A stretch of 64,000 nt of DNA. Source: Massilia soli. GTDB lineage: Bacteria > Pseudomonadota > Gammaproteobacteria > Burkholderiales > Burkholderiaceae_D. The notes beneath the pieces are model-generated. The model was not told where the DNA came from and did not search any database. It worked only from the letters and a program-made list of their open reading frames with translations. The DNA lies in contig NZ_JAFBIL020000008.1 of the NCBI RefSeq assembly GCF_016809835.1, forward strand, positions 248,001 through 312,000, given 5' to 3'. Made by a program: the position numbers and the translations under genes. Positions 1-7,527 of this stretch are shown here, piece after piece (the stretch's first letter is position 1; each line of letters begins with the position of its first letter).

Positions 1-1
1 C

Positions 2-562
2 CGCAGGCAACTTTCACACGAGCGCATTCTCGATGCGGCGGCGCGCGCCGTGCGCAAGCATGGCTACAGCGGCGTCGGGGTCGCCGATGTGATGAAGGAA
101 GCTGGCCTGACGCACGGCGGTTTTTATGCCCACTTCACATCGCGCGACGCCCTGCTGGCCGCTGCCGTCGAACATGCCGGTAACGACAGTGCCGGCTTCA
201 TCGCCAGGCGCATCGCCGCACGGGTCGAGGGCGGCGCCAGTCCCGTGCGCGCCCTGGTCGAATCGTATCTCGCCGACATTCACGTCAGTGCAGCCGAGCA
301 TGGCTGCCCGGTCGCCGCGCTGGGTTCCGAGATGCCGCGCCAGGCCGACGGCGTGCGCGGGGCATCGCGCCGCCGGGTGGACGCGCTGATCGAGATGGCG
401 CGCCAGGCGTTGCCGCCCGGCAGCCCGGCGCATTACCCGTTCGCGCTGGCCAGCAGCCTGGTCGGCGCAGTGCAGATGGCGCGCGCGCTGGGCGACCTCG
501 GACGCGAAATGCTCGACGCGACCGGCGAAACGCTGATCGCCCAATACGACCGCGCTGCTTAA
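2..562 (+). CDS. TetR/AcrR-family repressor (5' end outside window)
   Basis: The reading frame is open from base 2, so the start codon lies outside the window. The visible protein begins with a helix 1 typical of TetR proteins (HERILDAAARAVRKHG), followed by the helix-turn-helix with VGVADVMKEAGLTHGGFYAHF, in which GGFYAHF is the recognition-helix signature of the family. The remaining ~120 residues are the ligand-binding part, which cannot be assigned a ligand. A stem-loop terminator follows the stop codon, and a palindromic operator candidate lies before the next gene, a dehydrogenase, which with the MFS exporter behind it is the likely target. Alternative start codons inside the frame would truncate the DNA-binding domain and are rejected. 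Confidence 0.9.
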   Translation, partial: RRQLSHERILDAAARAVRKHGYSGVGVADVMKEAGLTHGGFYAHFTSRDALLAAAVEHAGNDSAGFIARRIAARVEGGASPVRALVESYLADIHVSAAEHGCPVAALGSEMPRQADGVRGASRRRVDALIEMARQALPPGSPAHYPFALASSLVGAVQMARALGDLGREMLDATGETLIAQYDRAA

Positions 563-571
563 ACGCTTCCC

Positions 572-598
572 GGCCGCAGCTTCGACGCGGCCTTTTTT
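572..598 (+). terminator. Rho-independent terminator after the TetR gene
   Basis: A GGCCGC / GCGGCC stem (572-577 with 587-592) closes a 9-nt loop and is followed directly by six T residues. It lies ten bases after the TetR stop codon, so regulator and dehydrogenase are probably separate transcripts. Confidence 0.75.
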
Positions 599-605
599 GC
601 ACCTT

Positions 606-627
606 AAATATGATGCTCGTCATATTT
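606..627. promoter_or_regulatory. Candidate TetR operator upstream of the dehydrogenase
   Basis: Perfect inverted repeat AAATATGA - 6 nt - TCATATTT, centred about 44 bases before the dehydrogenase start. Size and symmetry fit a TetR-family dimer site, and the regulator gene is immediately upstream. Binding is inferred from position only. Confidence 0.6.
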
Positions 628-660
628 TAATCGACGTCTCTTAACCGAAAAGGAATCACC

Positions 661-1365
661 ATGAAACTCAAGGACAGCACAGTGTTCGTTACCGGCGCCA
701 ACCGCGGACTCGGCCTCGAATTTGCCCGCCAGGCCCTGGCCCGCGGCGCCCGCAAGGTCTACGCCGGCGCCCGCGATCCGTCAACCGTCACCCTGCCGGG
801 TGTCATTCCGGTCCAGCTCGACGTCAACGATCCCGCGCAGGTTGCCGCTGCCGCCGCCGCATGCGGCGACGTGACGCTGGTGATCAACAACGCCGGCATC
901 GTCACGCTTAAAGGCGTGCTTGACGAGGACAGCGTCGCGGCGACCCAGCGTTTGATGGAGACCAACCTGTACGGCGTGATGCGGGTGAGCCAGGCGTTCG
1001 CGCCGGTGCTGGGCAACAATGGCGGCGGCGGCATGCTCAACGTGCTGTCGGTATCGAGCTGGTTGAGCGCGCCGGTGCTGGCCGCCTATTCGATCACCAA
1101 GGCGGCCGCGTGGAGCCTGACCAACGCGCTGCGCAACGAAATGCGCGAACAGCAAACCCAGGTGCTCGGCCTGCACGTCGGCTTCATCGACACCGACATG
1201 ACGAAGGGCTTCGACGCTGACAAGATGACGCCTGAATTTGTTGTCGCGCGTACCTTCGACGCGTTTGAAGCCGGCGCCAGCGAAGTATCGGTCGGCGACT
1301 GGACCCAGGAAATCAAGCGCGGCTTGTCCGACGAGCCTGGCGTGTACATCGACTACCAGCGCTGA
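661..1365 (+). CDS. Short-chain dehydrogenase/reductase (SDR)
   Basis: A 234-residue classical SDR, predicted to be a cytoplasmic NAD(P)H-dependent oxidoreductase. The dinucleotide-binding motif TGANRGLG is at residues 11-18, the NNAG motif near residue 78, and the catalytic Tyr143-x3-Lys147 in YSITK, preceded by the active-site serine region (VLSVSSW). An AGGAATCACC ribosome site precedes the ATG. The MFS exporter follows after 25 bases, suggesting one operon under the TetR regulator upstream. The arrangement regulator-dehydrogenase-exporter usually reflects a response to a toxic carbonyl or drug-like compound; the actual substrate cannot be read from the sequence. Confidence 0.92.
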   Translation: MKLKDSTVFVTGANRGLGLEFARQALARGARKVYAGARDPSTVTLPGVIPVQLDVNDPAQVAAAAAACGDVTLVINNAGIVTLKGVLDEDSVAATQRLMETNLYGVMRVSQAFAPVLGNNGGGGMLNVLSVSSWLSAPVLAAYSITKAAAWSLTNALRNEMREQQTQVLGLHVGFIDTDMTKGFDADKMTPEFVVARTFDAFEAGASEVSVGDWTQEIKRGLSDEPGVYIDYQR

Positions 1366-1390
1366 TTCCCTACCCTCGACGGAGCACGCC

Positions 1391-2803
1391 ATGACATCCC
1401 CCTCGCTCGCACCGGCCGCGCCAGCCGCGCTGCCGTCGGTCCAGGCCTCGCCCTGGCCGACATTCTGGATCGCCTGTATCGCGGTGTTCCTGGTCTCGAT
1501 CGACAGCACCGTGCTGTTCGCCGCTTTCGGCGCGCTGCAGCAGGCTTTCCCCGACGCCACCCCGGCCGACCTGTCATGGGTGCTCAACGCCTATACCGTG
1601 GTCTATGCGACGATGCTGATCCCGGCCGGCGGGCTGGCCGATGCGCACGGCCGCAAGCGGGTGTTCCTGGCCGGTGTCGCGCTGTTCCTCGCTGCCTCGG
1701 CAGCATGCGGCATGGCCGGCAGCGTCGGCCTGCTGATCGCCGCGCGGGTGGTGCAGGCGCTCGGTGCCGCCCTGCTCACGCCGGCATCGCTGTCGATCAT
1801 CCTCGACGCGTTCCCGGAAGACAAGCGCACGGTGGCGGTCAGTTTGTGGGGCGCGGTGGGCGGACTGGCCGCGGCAATTGGCCCGAGCCTTGGCAGCAGC
1901 ATCGTCGACTACCTCGGCTGGCCGTGGGCGTTCTACATCAACATTCCGCTCGGCGCAGTGTCGCTGTGGTTCGGTGCGGCCCGGCTGCGCGAAGCGAAGA
2001 CCGCCGCACTCAAGGCGCGGATCGACGTGGTGGGCATGCTGCTGCTGATTGCCGCCGTCGGCGCCGCGGCGATGGCGATCACCCAGCTGGAGTCGGCGCA
2101 CTGGAGCCGGCTGGAGCTGGCCGCGCTTGGCGGCGCCAGCGTGACCGCTCTCGGCGCCTTCATCGCCTGGGCGCGCAATGCGGCGGCGCCACTGGTCGAC
2201 CTGAGCCTGTTCGCCAACCGCAGCTATGGCGCGGTCAACCTGGCCACGCTGGCCTTCGGCACTGCGTTTGCGATGATGTTCTTCGGCTTTTTTGCGTACC
2301 TGACCGGCGTCTGGCACTACACCCTGCCTGCCGCCGGCCTGGCGGTCACGCCCGGTCCGCTGATGGTGGTGCCGACGGCGATCATCACCGGCCGCATCGC
2401 GGCGCGGATCGGCTACCGGCCGATCCTGGTGACTGGATCGATGGTGTACGCGGCGGCGGGCCTGTGGATGCTGCTGGTACCGGGCAGCGAACCGGCCTAC
2501 CTGACGCACTGGCTGCCGGGGCTGATCCTGAGCGGCCTGGGAGTGGGTATGGTACTGCCATCGCTATCGGGTGCGGCGGTGGCGGGCTTGCCGCCGGCGC
2601 AGTATGCGGTGGGCAGCGCGGTCAACCAGGCCACGCGCCAGCTTGGGTCGGTGATGGGCGTGGCGACTACCGTGCTATTGGTAGGCCAAGCGGCGCTGGC
2701 ACGCGCCGACTTTTTGCCGCTGTACTGGCTTCAGTTCGTGCTGGCGCTGGTCACGGGCGCGTTGTGCCTGGGCGTCCAGGCGCGCGGCGCCAAGGCTGAA
2801 TGA
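1391..2803 (+). CDS. MFS drug-exporter-like transporter (DHA2, 14-TM type)
   Basis: A 470-residue inner-membrane protein with repeated hydrophobic segments consistent with 14 helices and proton-driven export. The loop signature GGLADAHGRKRVF (motif A) follows the second helix, and LTPASLSIILDAFPEDKR with the following glycine-rich helix resembles motif C of drug:H+ antiporters. An earlier start at 1238 would overlap the dehydrogenase; ATG 1391 has GGAG seven bases upstream and begins just before the first helix (WPTFWIACIAVFLVSIDSTV). Likely co-transcribed with the dehydrogenase. The substrate is unknown. Confidence 0.9.
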   Translation: MTSPSLAPAAPAALPSVQASPWPTFWIACIAVFLVSIDSTVLFAAFGALQQAFPDATPADLSWVLNAYTVVYATMLIPAGGLADAHGRKRVFLAGVALFLAASAACGMAGSVGLLIAARVVQALGAALLTPASLSIILDAFPEDKRTVAVSLWGAVGGLAAAIGPSLGSSIVDYLGWPWAFYINIPLGAVSLWFGAARLREAKTAALKARIDVVGMLLLIAAVGAAAMAITQLESAHWSRLELAALGGASVTALGAFIAWARNAAAPLVDLSLFANRSYGAVNLATLAFGTAFAMMFFGFFAYLTGVWHYTLPAAGLAVTPGPLMVVPTAIITGRIAARIGYRPILVTGSMVYAAAGLWMLLVPGSEPAYLTHWLPGLILSGLGVGMVLPSLSGAAVAGLPPAQYAVGSAVNQATRQLGSVMGVATTVLLVGQAALARADFLPLYWLQFVLALVTGALCLGVQARGAKAE

Positions 2804-2829
2804 ACGCGCACGGCTGATGCGGCAGCGCG

Positions 2830-3075
2830 TCAGAACTCGGCCAGCCGGGCCTGGTCGACAGCGATCAGGCGGTCCAGCCGCACGGTCTCGCCAGTGCTCA
2901 ATGCGACGAATTCGCTGCCGTCCCGCGCAAATATATCCTTGACGGCGGCGAGGCGTTCCTGCACCCCGCCGCCGTCATCGCGAAACCGGATCTGCACCGG
3001 CTTGCGCAGCGTCGCATTGGCCTCGAGCACATCGTGAAACTCGCAGCTGATCGGTTGATATCCGGTCGCGGCCAT
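2830..3075 (-). CDS. Rho-binding antiterminator (Rof/YaeO family)
   Basis: An 81-residue protein opening with YQPISCEFHDVLEANATLRKPVQIRFRD, which matches the start of the Rof/YaeO family (YxPIxCxxHDxLE). Rof proteins adopt an Sm-like fold and inhibit the transcription terminator Rho by binding its primary RNA site. The product is cytoplasmic with no membrane segment. It lies 18 bases downstream of msrA on the same strand, so both are probably one transcript; why a Rho inhibitor is coupled to oxidative repair is not evident. It is convergent with the MFS exporter. Confidence 0.8.
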   Translation of the reverse strand: MAATGYQPISCEFHDVLEANATLRKPVQIRFRDDGGGVQERLAAVKDIFARDGSEFVALSTGETVRLDRLIAVDQARLAEF

Positions 3076-3093
3076 GGTTGCTTCCTCGTCGTT

Positions 3094-3603
3094 TCAGGAA
3101 CTGGCTGTTGGCAGCTTCCAGTCCGGACGGATGAAATGGCAGGTGTATCCGTCAGGGCGGCGCTCCAGATAATTCTGATGCTCCGGCTCGGCCTCCCAGA
3201 ACGGGCCGGCCGCCGCGATCTCGGTGACGACCTTGCCCGGCCAGAGGCCGGAGGCATCCACATCGCGCACGGTGTTCTCGGCCATGTTCTTCTGCTCGTC
3301 GCTGAGATAGAAGATCGCCGAACGATAGCTGGTGCCCATGTCGTTGCCCTGGCGGTTGATCGTCGTCGGATCGTGGATCTGGAAGAAGATCTCCAGGATT
3401 TTCCGGTAGCTGATGACCGCCGGGTCGAACACGATCTCGATCCCTTCGGCGTGGGTGCCATGGTTGCGGTAGGTCGCATTGGGCACGTCGCCACCGGTGT
3501 AGCCCACCCGGGTGGATAGAATCCCGGGATAGCGCCGCAGCAGATCTTCCATGCCCCAGAAGCAGCCGCCCGCCAGGATGGCAGTCTCAGTTTTCGTCGT
3601 CAT
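3094..3603 (-). CDS. msrA: Peptide methionine-(S)-sulfoxide reductase MsrA
   Basis: A 169-residue MsrA, which reduces methionine-S-sulfoxide in proteins using thioredoxin. The catalytic GCFWG motif is at residues 13-17 (Cys14), and RVGYTGG and [11 protein letters not shown] are conserved family stretches; the C-terminal [11 protein letters not shown] carries a possible resolving cysteine. No signal peptide is present, so it should be cytoplasmic. AAAGGA lies eight bases before the ATG. The leader is remarkable for a near-perfect 37-bp palindrome starting 27 bases upstream of the start. Confidence 0.96.
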   Translation of the reverse strand: MTTKTETAILAGGCFWGMEDLLRRYPGILSTRVGYTGGDVPNATYRNHGTHAEGIEIVFDPAVISYRKILEIFFQIHDPTTINRQGNDMGTSYRSAIFYLSDEQKNMAENTVRDVDASGLWPGKVVTEIAAAGPFWEAEPEHQNYLERRPDGYTCHFIRPDWKLPTASS

Positions 3604-3629
3604 CGCAGTCCTTTTGATGTATAAATATT

Positions 3630-3666
3630 CAATTACCGCATACGATTACATCGCATGCGGTAATTG
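3630..3666. promoter_or_regulatory. Near-perfect 37-bp palindrome upstream of msrA
   Basis: CAATTACCGCAT at 3630-3641 pairs exactly with ATGCGGTAATTG at 3655-3666. The space between holds CGAT-TAC-ATCG, so the arms extend to 17 bp with a single A/G mismatch and a 3-nt centre. No T tract follows on either strand, so it is not a standard terminator. It is a candidate operator for the divergent msrA and glycosyltransferase genes, or a 5'-leader hairpin of msrA. Confidence 0.7.
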
Positions 3667-3772
3667 TAGCCCAAAAAAAATCAGGCCGCCGCGGCAGTCG
3701 GAAAAGCGCCTGTCATCGCCCGGTCACACCAGCTCAATAGAATCAGCCCGCTTCCATCCTGAACAGGCGCAA

Positions 3773-4897
3773 ATGGGCACGATCAACATCCTCTTCGTCA
3801 GTGCCTCCGCCGGCAACGGTCACACGCGCGCCGCTGAAGCATTGCGGGTCCACTCCCGGCACGCCGGCGTCAGCGCCACCCACATCGACATCTTGCAGTT
3901 CGTCTCTCCCCTGCTGCGCATGGTTTATACGACCTTGTATGCGTGGCTGGTGAGGCGCGCACCGGCCGTGTGGCGGCAGGTATACCAGTCGACCCACGCC
4001 GCCGACAGCGCTGGCCCCCTGCACCTGCTGCGCCGTTGGGCCGAACGCCTCAACAGTACGCGCTTCGAGCGCGAGATCGGGCGCATCGCGCCAGGCGCCA
4101 TCGTCTGCACCCATTTCCTGGCGGCGGAGCTGCTGTCGCAGCTGACCGCGCGCGGCCGCCTGACATGCCCGGTGTGGGTGCAGGTGACCGATTTCGACCT
4201 GCACCGGATCTGGGTGCACGACCATATGGCAGGCTATTTCGTCCCTAACGACGAGGTGGCGTTCCGCCTGCGCGCGCACGGCATTGCGGCGGCGCGCATC
4301 CATATCACCGGCATTCCGATCATGCCGGCTTTTTCGGGGCCGCGCGAGCGCCAGCGATGCGCGCGCGAATTGGGTATCCTGCCTTTCCGGATGACGGTCC
4401 TGCTGATGGGCGCCGGGCCGGGATTCGGCACGGTGGCATGCATTGCCGAGCGCCTGCTTGGCGCACATGCCGACCTGCAGGTCATCGCACTGGCGGGCCG
4501 CGACGAGGCTGCGCTGGCGGCGTTGAAACAGCTCGCCGCGCGCTATCCCGGGCGCCTGTCGCCCCAGCCCCATACCGACACCATCGAGCGCCTGATGGCC
4601 TCGGCCGATATCGTGGTCACCAAGCCGGGCGGGTTGACGACCTCCGAAGCGCTCGCGCTTGGCCTGCCGATGATCGTCATCGCACCGATACCGGGGCAGG
4701 AAGAACACAACGCCAATTTCCTGCTGGAGCGCGGCGCCGCGTTGAAGGCGTTCGACTTGCTGACGCTGGAATACCGAATCGGCCATCTGCTCGCCCACCC
4801 CGCCAGGCTGGCCGAAATGCGCGCCATCGCGCAGGCGCTCGGAAAGCCCGCCGCCGCCAGCGAGGTCCTTGCCACCATCCTCAAGCAGGTCAAATAA
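3773..4897 (+). CDS. MGDG-synthase/UgtP-like glycosyltransferase
   Basis: A 374-residue GT28-type glycosyltransferase. The N-terminus NILFVSASAGNGHTRAAEAL is the signature of the MGDG synthase / processive diacylglycerol glucosyltransferase family, and the C-terminal half has the nucleotide-sugar fold with MGAGPGFG and the donor site VTKPGGLTTSEALALGLP. Family members transfer galactose or glucose from UDP-sugar to diacylglycerol, making membrane glycolipids at the inner leaflet. ATG 3773 starts the conserved strand; the longer frame upstream has no family similarity and crosses the msrA promoter. The stop overlaps the next ATG (TAATG), so the two are coupled. Acceptor lipid is inferred. Confidence 0.82.
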   Translation: MGTINILFVSASAGNGHTRAAEALRVHSRHAGVSATHIDILQFVSPLLRMVYTTLYAWLVRRAPAVWRQVYQSTHAADSAGPLHLLRRWAERLNSTRFEREIGRIAPGAIVCTHFLAAELLSQLTARGRLTCPVWVQVTDFDLHRIWVHDHMAGYFVPNDEVAFRLRAHGIAAARIHITGIPIMPAFSGPRERQRCARELGILPFRMTVLLMGAGPGFGTVACIAERLLGAHADLQVIALAGRDEAALAALKQLAARYPGRLSPQPHTDTIERLMASADIVVTKPGGLTTSEALALGLPMIVIAPIPGQEEHNANFLLERGAALKAFDLLTLEYRIGHLLAHPARLAEMRAIAQALGKPAAASEVLATILKQVK

Positions 4898-5382
4898 TGC
4901 CCGTGCCGGAACTGACCCAATTCCTGTCGACGCTCGCGTTTGTCGTGGTCCTTGCCTTCGTCTTTGCGAAGGTCGAAATCCAGATCGAAGGCGATGCCGG
5001 CTGGGCGGCCAATCTGCCGACCTGGCGCGTGGAAGAGCACTGGCTGCTCACTATTTTCTGGGGCGGTCGCGCGATGACGGGCTATCACGCATGGGTCATG
5101 TCGTTTATCGTGCTGGTGTTCCACCTGCCGGCATTGATCGCCTGGCAGTGGTCGCTGCAGCTGGAGGCGCGCATCCTGGCGTCGCTGATGGTGTTCTGGA
5201 TCGTCGAGGATCTTTTATGGTTCATCCTGAATCCGGCGTTTGGATTGAAACGCTTTCGAGCGGCGCACGTGCCGTGGCATAAGCACTGGGTGCTTGGCGC
5301 GCCGGTCGATTACTGGGTGTTCACGGCGCTCAGCTGCCTGCTGTTCGGGTATTCGTACGGCGGCTGGGCGTGGCGATTTTAA
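4897..5382 (+). CDS. Small integral membrane protein, unknown function
   Basis: A 161-residue protein with about four hydrophobic helices (residues ~7-25, 65-85, 95-115 and 140-158) and conserved-looking aromatic/histidine stretches between them (GYHAW, HVPWHKHW). I do not recognise the family. Its start codon overlaps the stop of the glycosyltransferase, so translational coupling suggests a joint role in membrane lipid or envelope modification. Its last 53 bases overlap the end of the convergent HAD gene. Confidence 0.75.
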   Translation: MPVPELTQFLSTLAFVVVLAFVFAKVEIQIEGDAGWAANLPTWRVEEHWLLTIFWGGRAMTGYHAWVMSFIVLVFHLPALIAWQWSLQLEARILASLMVFWIVEDLLWFILNPAFGLKRFRAAHVPWHKHWVLGAPVDYWVFTALSCLLFGYSYGGWAWRF

Positions 5383-6079
5383 GCGCCTGAACGTCGGGCG
5401 CCGGAATATCGAACGCGTGCCAGATACGCTGGCGCAGAGCCGCGGGGCTGCGCGAAATTACCTCGTCGGGAATCGCGAACTTCTCCACCAGCCGGTCATG
5501 GTCCTCGAACCCGTACGACACCATGAACGGATGCATGCCGCTGCCGATTGCCGCGTGGAAATCCTTGTGTTCGTCGCCGCAGGCATACGCGCGCGCCGGG
5601 TTGATCTGGAAGCGTTCGCGAATCAGGCGAAATTGCGCGGTCTTGCCCTCGCTGAGCGGCACATGGTCGAAGAAGTCAAACTGGTCGACGTCGATGCCGT
5701 GGCGGGCAAACAGCATCCTCAGGGTGTCCAGCGGTTCGTTGGTGACATTCCGTGTGACCAGGCCGACAACAATATCCGGCGCCGCCAGCAGCGACTGGAT
5801 CATCTCGGGGATACCCGTATATAGGCGCGCTTCGGTGCGGTAGACATCGGTCAGCGAATCGACGATCTTCTTGCGCGCCTTCTTGCGCAGGTTCTTCTTG
5901 ATAATCGACGGAAATTCCTTCAAGCCGCCCAGATACTTGAACAGGTGATGGCGCTTCTGGAAGCTCTTTTCCTCCCCCAGGGTCATGCCGTGCTGGGCGA
6001 ACGCCGCTTCGATCGCAGGATACGCATCGATCGTGGTGCCGTCGGCGTCCAGGATGATCAACTTCTTGGTTTGGTACAT
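5330..6079 (-). CDS. HAD-superfamily hydrolase
   Basis: A 249-residue phosphatase-like protein with motif I LDADGTTIDAY near residues 10-20 (nucleophile Asp of DxDGT), a helical cap, motif II around GLVTRN, and motif IV/III region YACGDEHKDFHAA with the terminal acidic pair for Mg2+. Probably a cytoplasmic phosphatase of the phosphoglycolate/nucleotidase type; the substrate is not identifiable. GGAGACAGCC precedes the ATG. Its 3' end overlaps the convergent membrane-protein gene by 53 bases. Confidence 0.85.
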   Translation of the reverse strand: MYQTKKLIILDADGTTIDAYPAIEAAFAQHGMTLGEEKSFQKRHHLFKYLGGLKEFPSIIKKNLRKKARKKIVDSLTDVYRTEARLYTGIPEMIQSLLAAPDIVVGLVTRNVTNEPLDTLRMLFARHGIDVDQFDFFDHVPLSEGKTAQFRLIRERFQINPARAYACGDEHKDFHAAIGSGMHPFMVSYGFEDHDRLVEKFAIPDEVISRSPAALRQRIWHAFDIPAPDVQALKIATPSRRTNTRTAGS

Positions 6080-6152
6080 GGCTGTCTCCTATGCGCTCTG
6101 AGCGAACACGCTCATTCTGGGGAGATTCGATGACAGCTTGATGACAGGGGTT

Positions 6153-6189
6153 TGTATCCCTGTGTATCAGGCACTGCGCCCGATACACA
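6153..6189. promoter_or_regulatory. TGTATC repeat cluster upstream of the ccdA-thioredoxin-RR-HK operon
   Basis: TGTATC occurs at 6153 and again exactly 10 bp later at 6163, followed by an inverted copy GATACA at 6182-6187; the last two are part of a longer dyad TGTGTATC - 13 nt - GATACACA (6161-6189). Tandem copies one helical turn apart are the usual geometry for OmpR/PhoB-type regulators, and such a regulator is encoded in the downstream operon. Confidence 0.5.
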
Positions 6190-6287
6190 AGATTGCACAA
6201 GGCGCCATCGCCCGACACACCCGGGATACCCCGCTCGGGTCCAATAGCCCCATACCGCGCTGCGGCCCATCATCCCGGATCTCCACC

Positions 6288-6995
6288 ATGCAAAGTCTGA
6301 TCGAAGCGCCACTCGCACTGCTGGCGGGCGTACTGACCGTCGCCTCGCCATGCGTCCTTCCCGTGCTGCCGATCGTTCTCGGCACCTCGGTCGGGCAAAC
6401 CAGCCGCACCCGGCCCCTGTTCATCTCACTCGGCTTCGTGCTGGCCTTCGGCGCCTTCGGCATGCTGCTCAGCGTGGTATCGAGCTTCGCCGAGATCGCG
6501 CAGGACACCTTGCGCAATGCCGGAATCGCCTTGCTTGCGCTCGCCGGCCTGGCGCGCATCTGGCCGGCGCCGTACGACTGGCTCGCGATGCGCATCGGCG
6601 GCCCGCTGAGCCGCCTGGGCGACGCCGGCGCCAGCGCCGGCCCGAGCAACACCGGCGGCTTCGTACTCGGCATGTCGCTGGGCGCCGCGTGGACCCCATG
6701 CGCCGGCCCGGTGCTGGCGTCGATCCTGGCGCTGGTGGCCCGCTCGCAGGACCTGGCCTGGGCCGCCACGCTGCTCGGCATCTACGCCGTCGGCGCCGGC
6801 ATCCCGATGCTCGCCATCGCCTACGGCGGCCAGTTCGCCAGCACCAGGGTGCGCGCCCTCGCACGCCATACCGAACGGCTGCAGAAAGCCTTCGGCGTGC
6901 TGGTCCTGCTGACCGCTGGCGCCATGTTCTACCACTACGACGTGCTGGCCTATGCCTGGCTCGCCGACAGCTTCCCCACCTTGAAAGGACTCTGA
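6288..6995 (+). CDS. CcdA/DsbD-like membrane electron-transfer protein
   Basis: A 235-residue inner-membrane protein with about six helices. It carries the two conserved cysteines of the CcdA/DsbD transmembrane domain: ASPCVLPVLP near residue 22 and WTPCAGPVL near residue 136. These proteins pass electrons from cytoplasmic thioredoxin to periplasmic thiol proteins. The next gene, one base downstream, encodes a periplasmic thioredoxin-like protein that is the obvious recipient. ATG 6288 is chosen because it directly precedes the first helix; longer starts enter the repeat-containing promoter. Confidence 0.88.
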   Translation: MQSLIEAPLALLAGVLTVASPCVLPVLPIVLGTSVGQTSRTRPLFISLGFVLAFGAFGMLLSVVSSFAEIAQDTLRNAGIALLALAGLARIWPAPYDWLAMRIGGPLSRLGDAGASAGPSNTGGFVLGMSLGAAWTPCAGPVLASILALVARSQDLAWAATLLGIYAVGAGIPMLAIAYGGQFASTRVRALARHTERLQKAFGVLVLLTAGAMFYHYDVLAYAWLADSFPTLKGL

Positions 6996-6996
6996 A

Positions 6997-7509
6997 ATGA
7001 CTGCCACCAAACACCTCGCCGCCCTGGCGCTATCGGCCGCCCTGTCGGCCAGCGCAAGCGCCGCAACCCGCGACCTTGGCCCCGCCCCGGAATTCAAGGG
7101 CATCAGTAACTGGCTCAACAGTGAGCCGCTGACCATGGCCGGGCTCAAGGGCAAAGTCGTGCTGGTCGACTTCTGGACCTACACCTGCATCAACTGCATC
7201 CGCACCCTGCCCTATGTGACCAGGTGGTACGACAGCTACAAGGACAAGGGCCTGGTGGTGGTGGGCGTGCACACGCCCGAATACGGGTTCGAGCGCAAAA
7301 CCGCCAACGTACAGGCGGCTATCCAGCGGTTCAGGATCAACTATCCGGTCGCGCAGGACAACCGCTACGACACCTGGAGCGCGTACAACAACATGTACTG
7401 GCCGGCGGTCTACCTGATCGACAAAAAAGGCCGTATCGCCTACACCCATTTCGGCGAAGGCGCCTACGCCGAAACTGAAGCCCAGATCCGCCGCCTGCTG
7501 GCGGAATAA
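6997..7509 (+). CDS. Periplasmic thioredoxin-like protein (redoxin/TlpA type)
   Basis: A 170-residue protein with a signal peptide (cleavage after ASASA, about residue 22) and a thioredoxin fold containing WTYTCINCIRTLP, active-site Cys64 and Cys67. The CINC site and the following YxxYKDKGLVVVGVHTPEYGFE are typical of the C-terminal domains of DipZ/TlpA-like proteins. It should be kept reduced by the CcdA protein encoded immediately upstream and act on periplasmic thiols or peroxides. It shares an operon with the two-component pair that follows. Confidence 0.88.
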   Translation: MTATKHLAALALSAALSASASAATRDLGPAPEFKGISNWLNSEPLTMAGLKGKVVLVDFWTYTCINCIRTLPYVTRWYDSYKDKGLVVVGVHTPEYGFERKTANVQAAIQRFRINYPVAQDNRYDTWSAYNNMYWPAVYLIDKKGRIAYTHFGEGAYAETEAQIRRLLAE

Positions 7510-7527
7510 TTGCGATATCCTTGTCAT

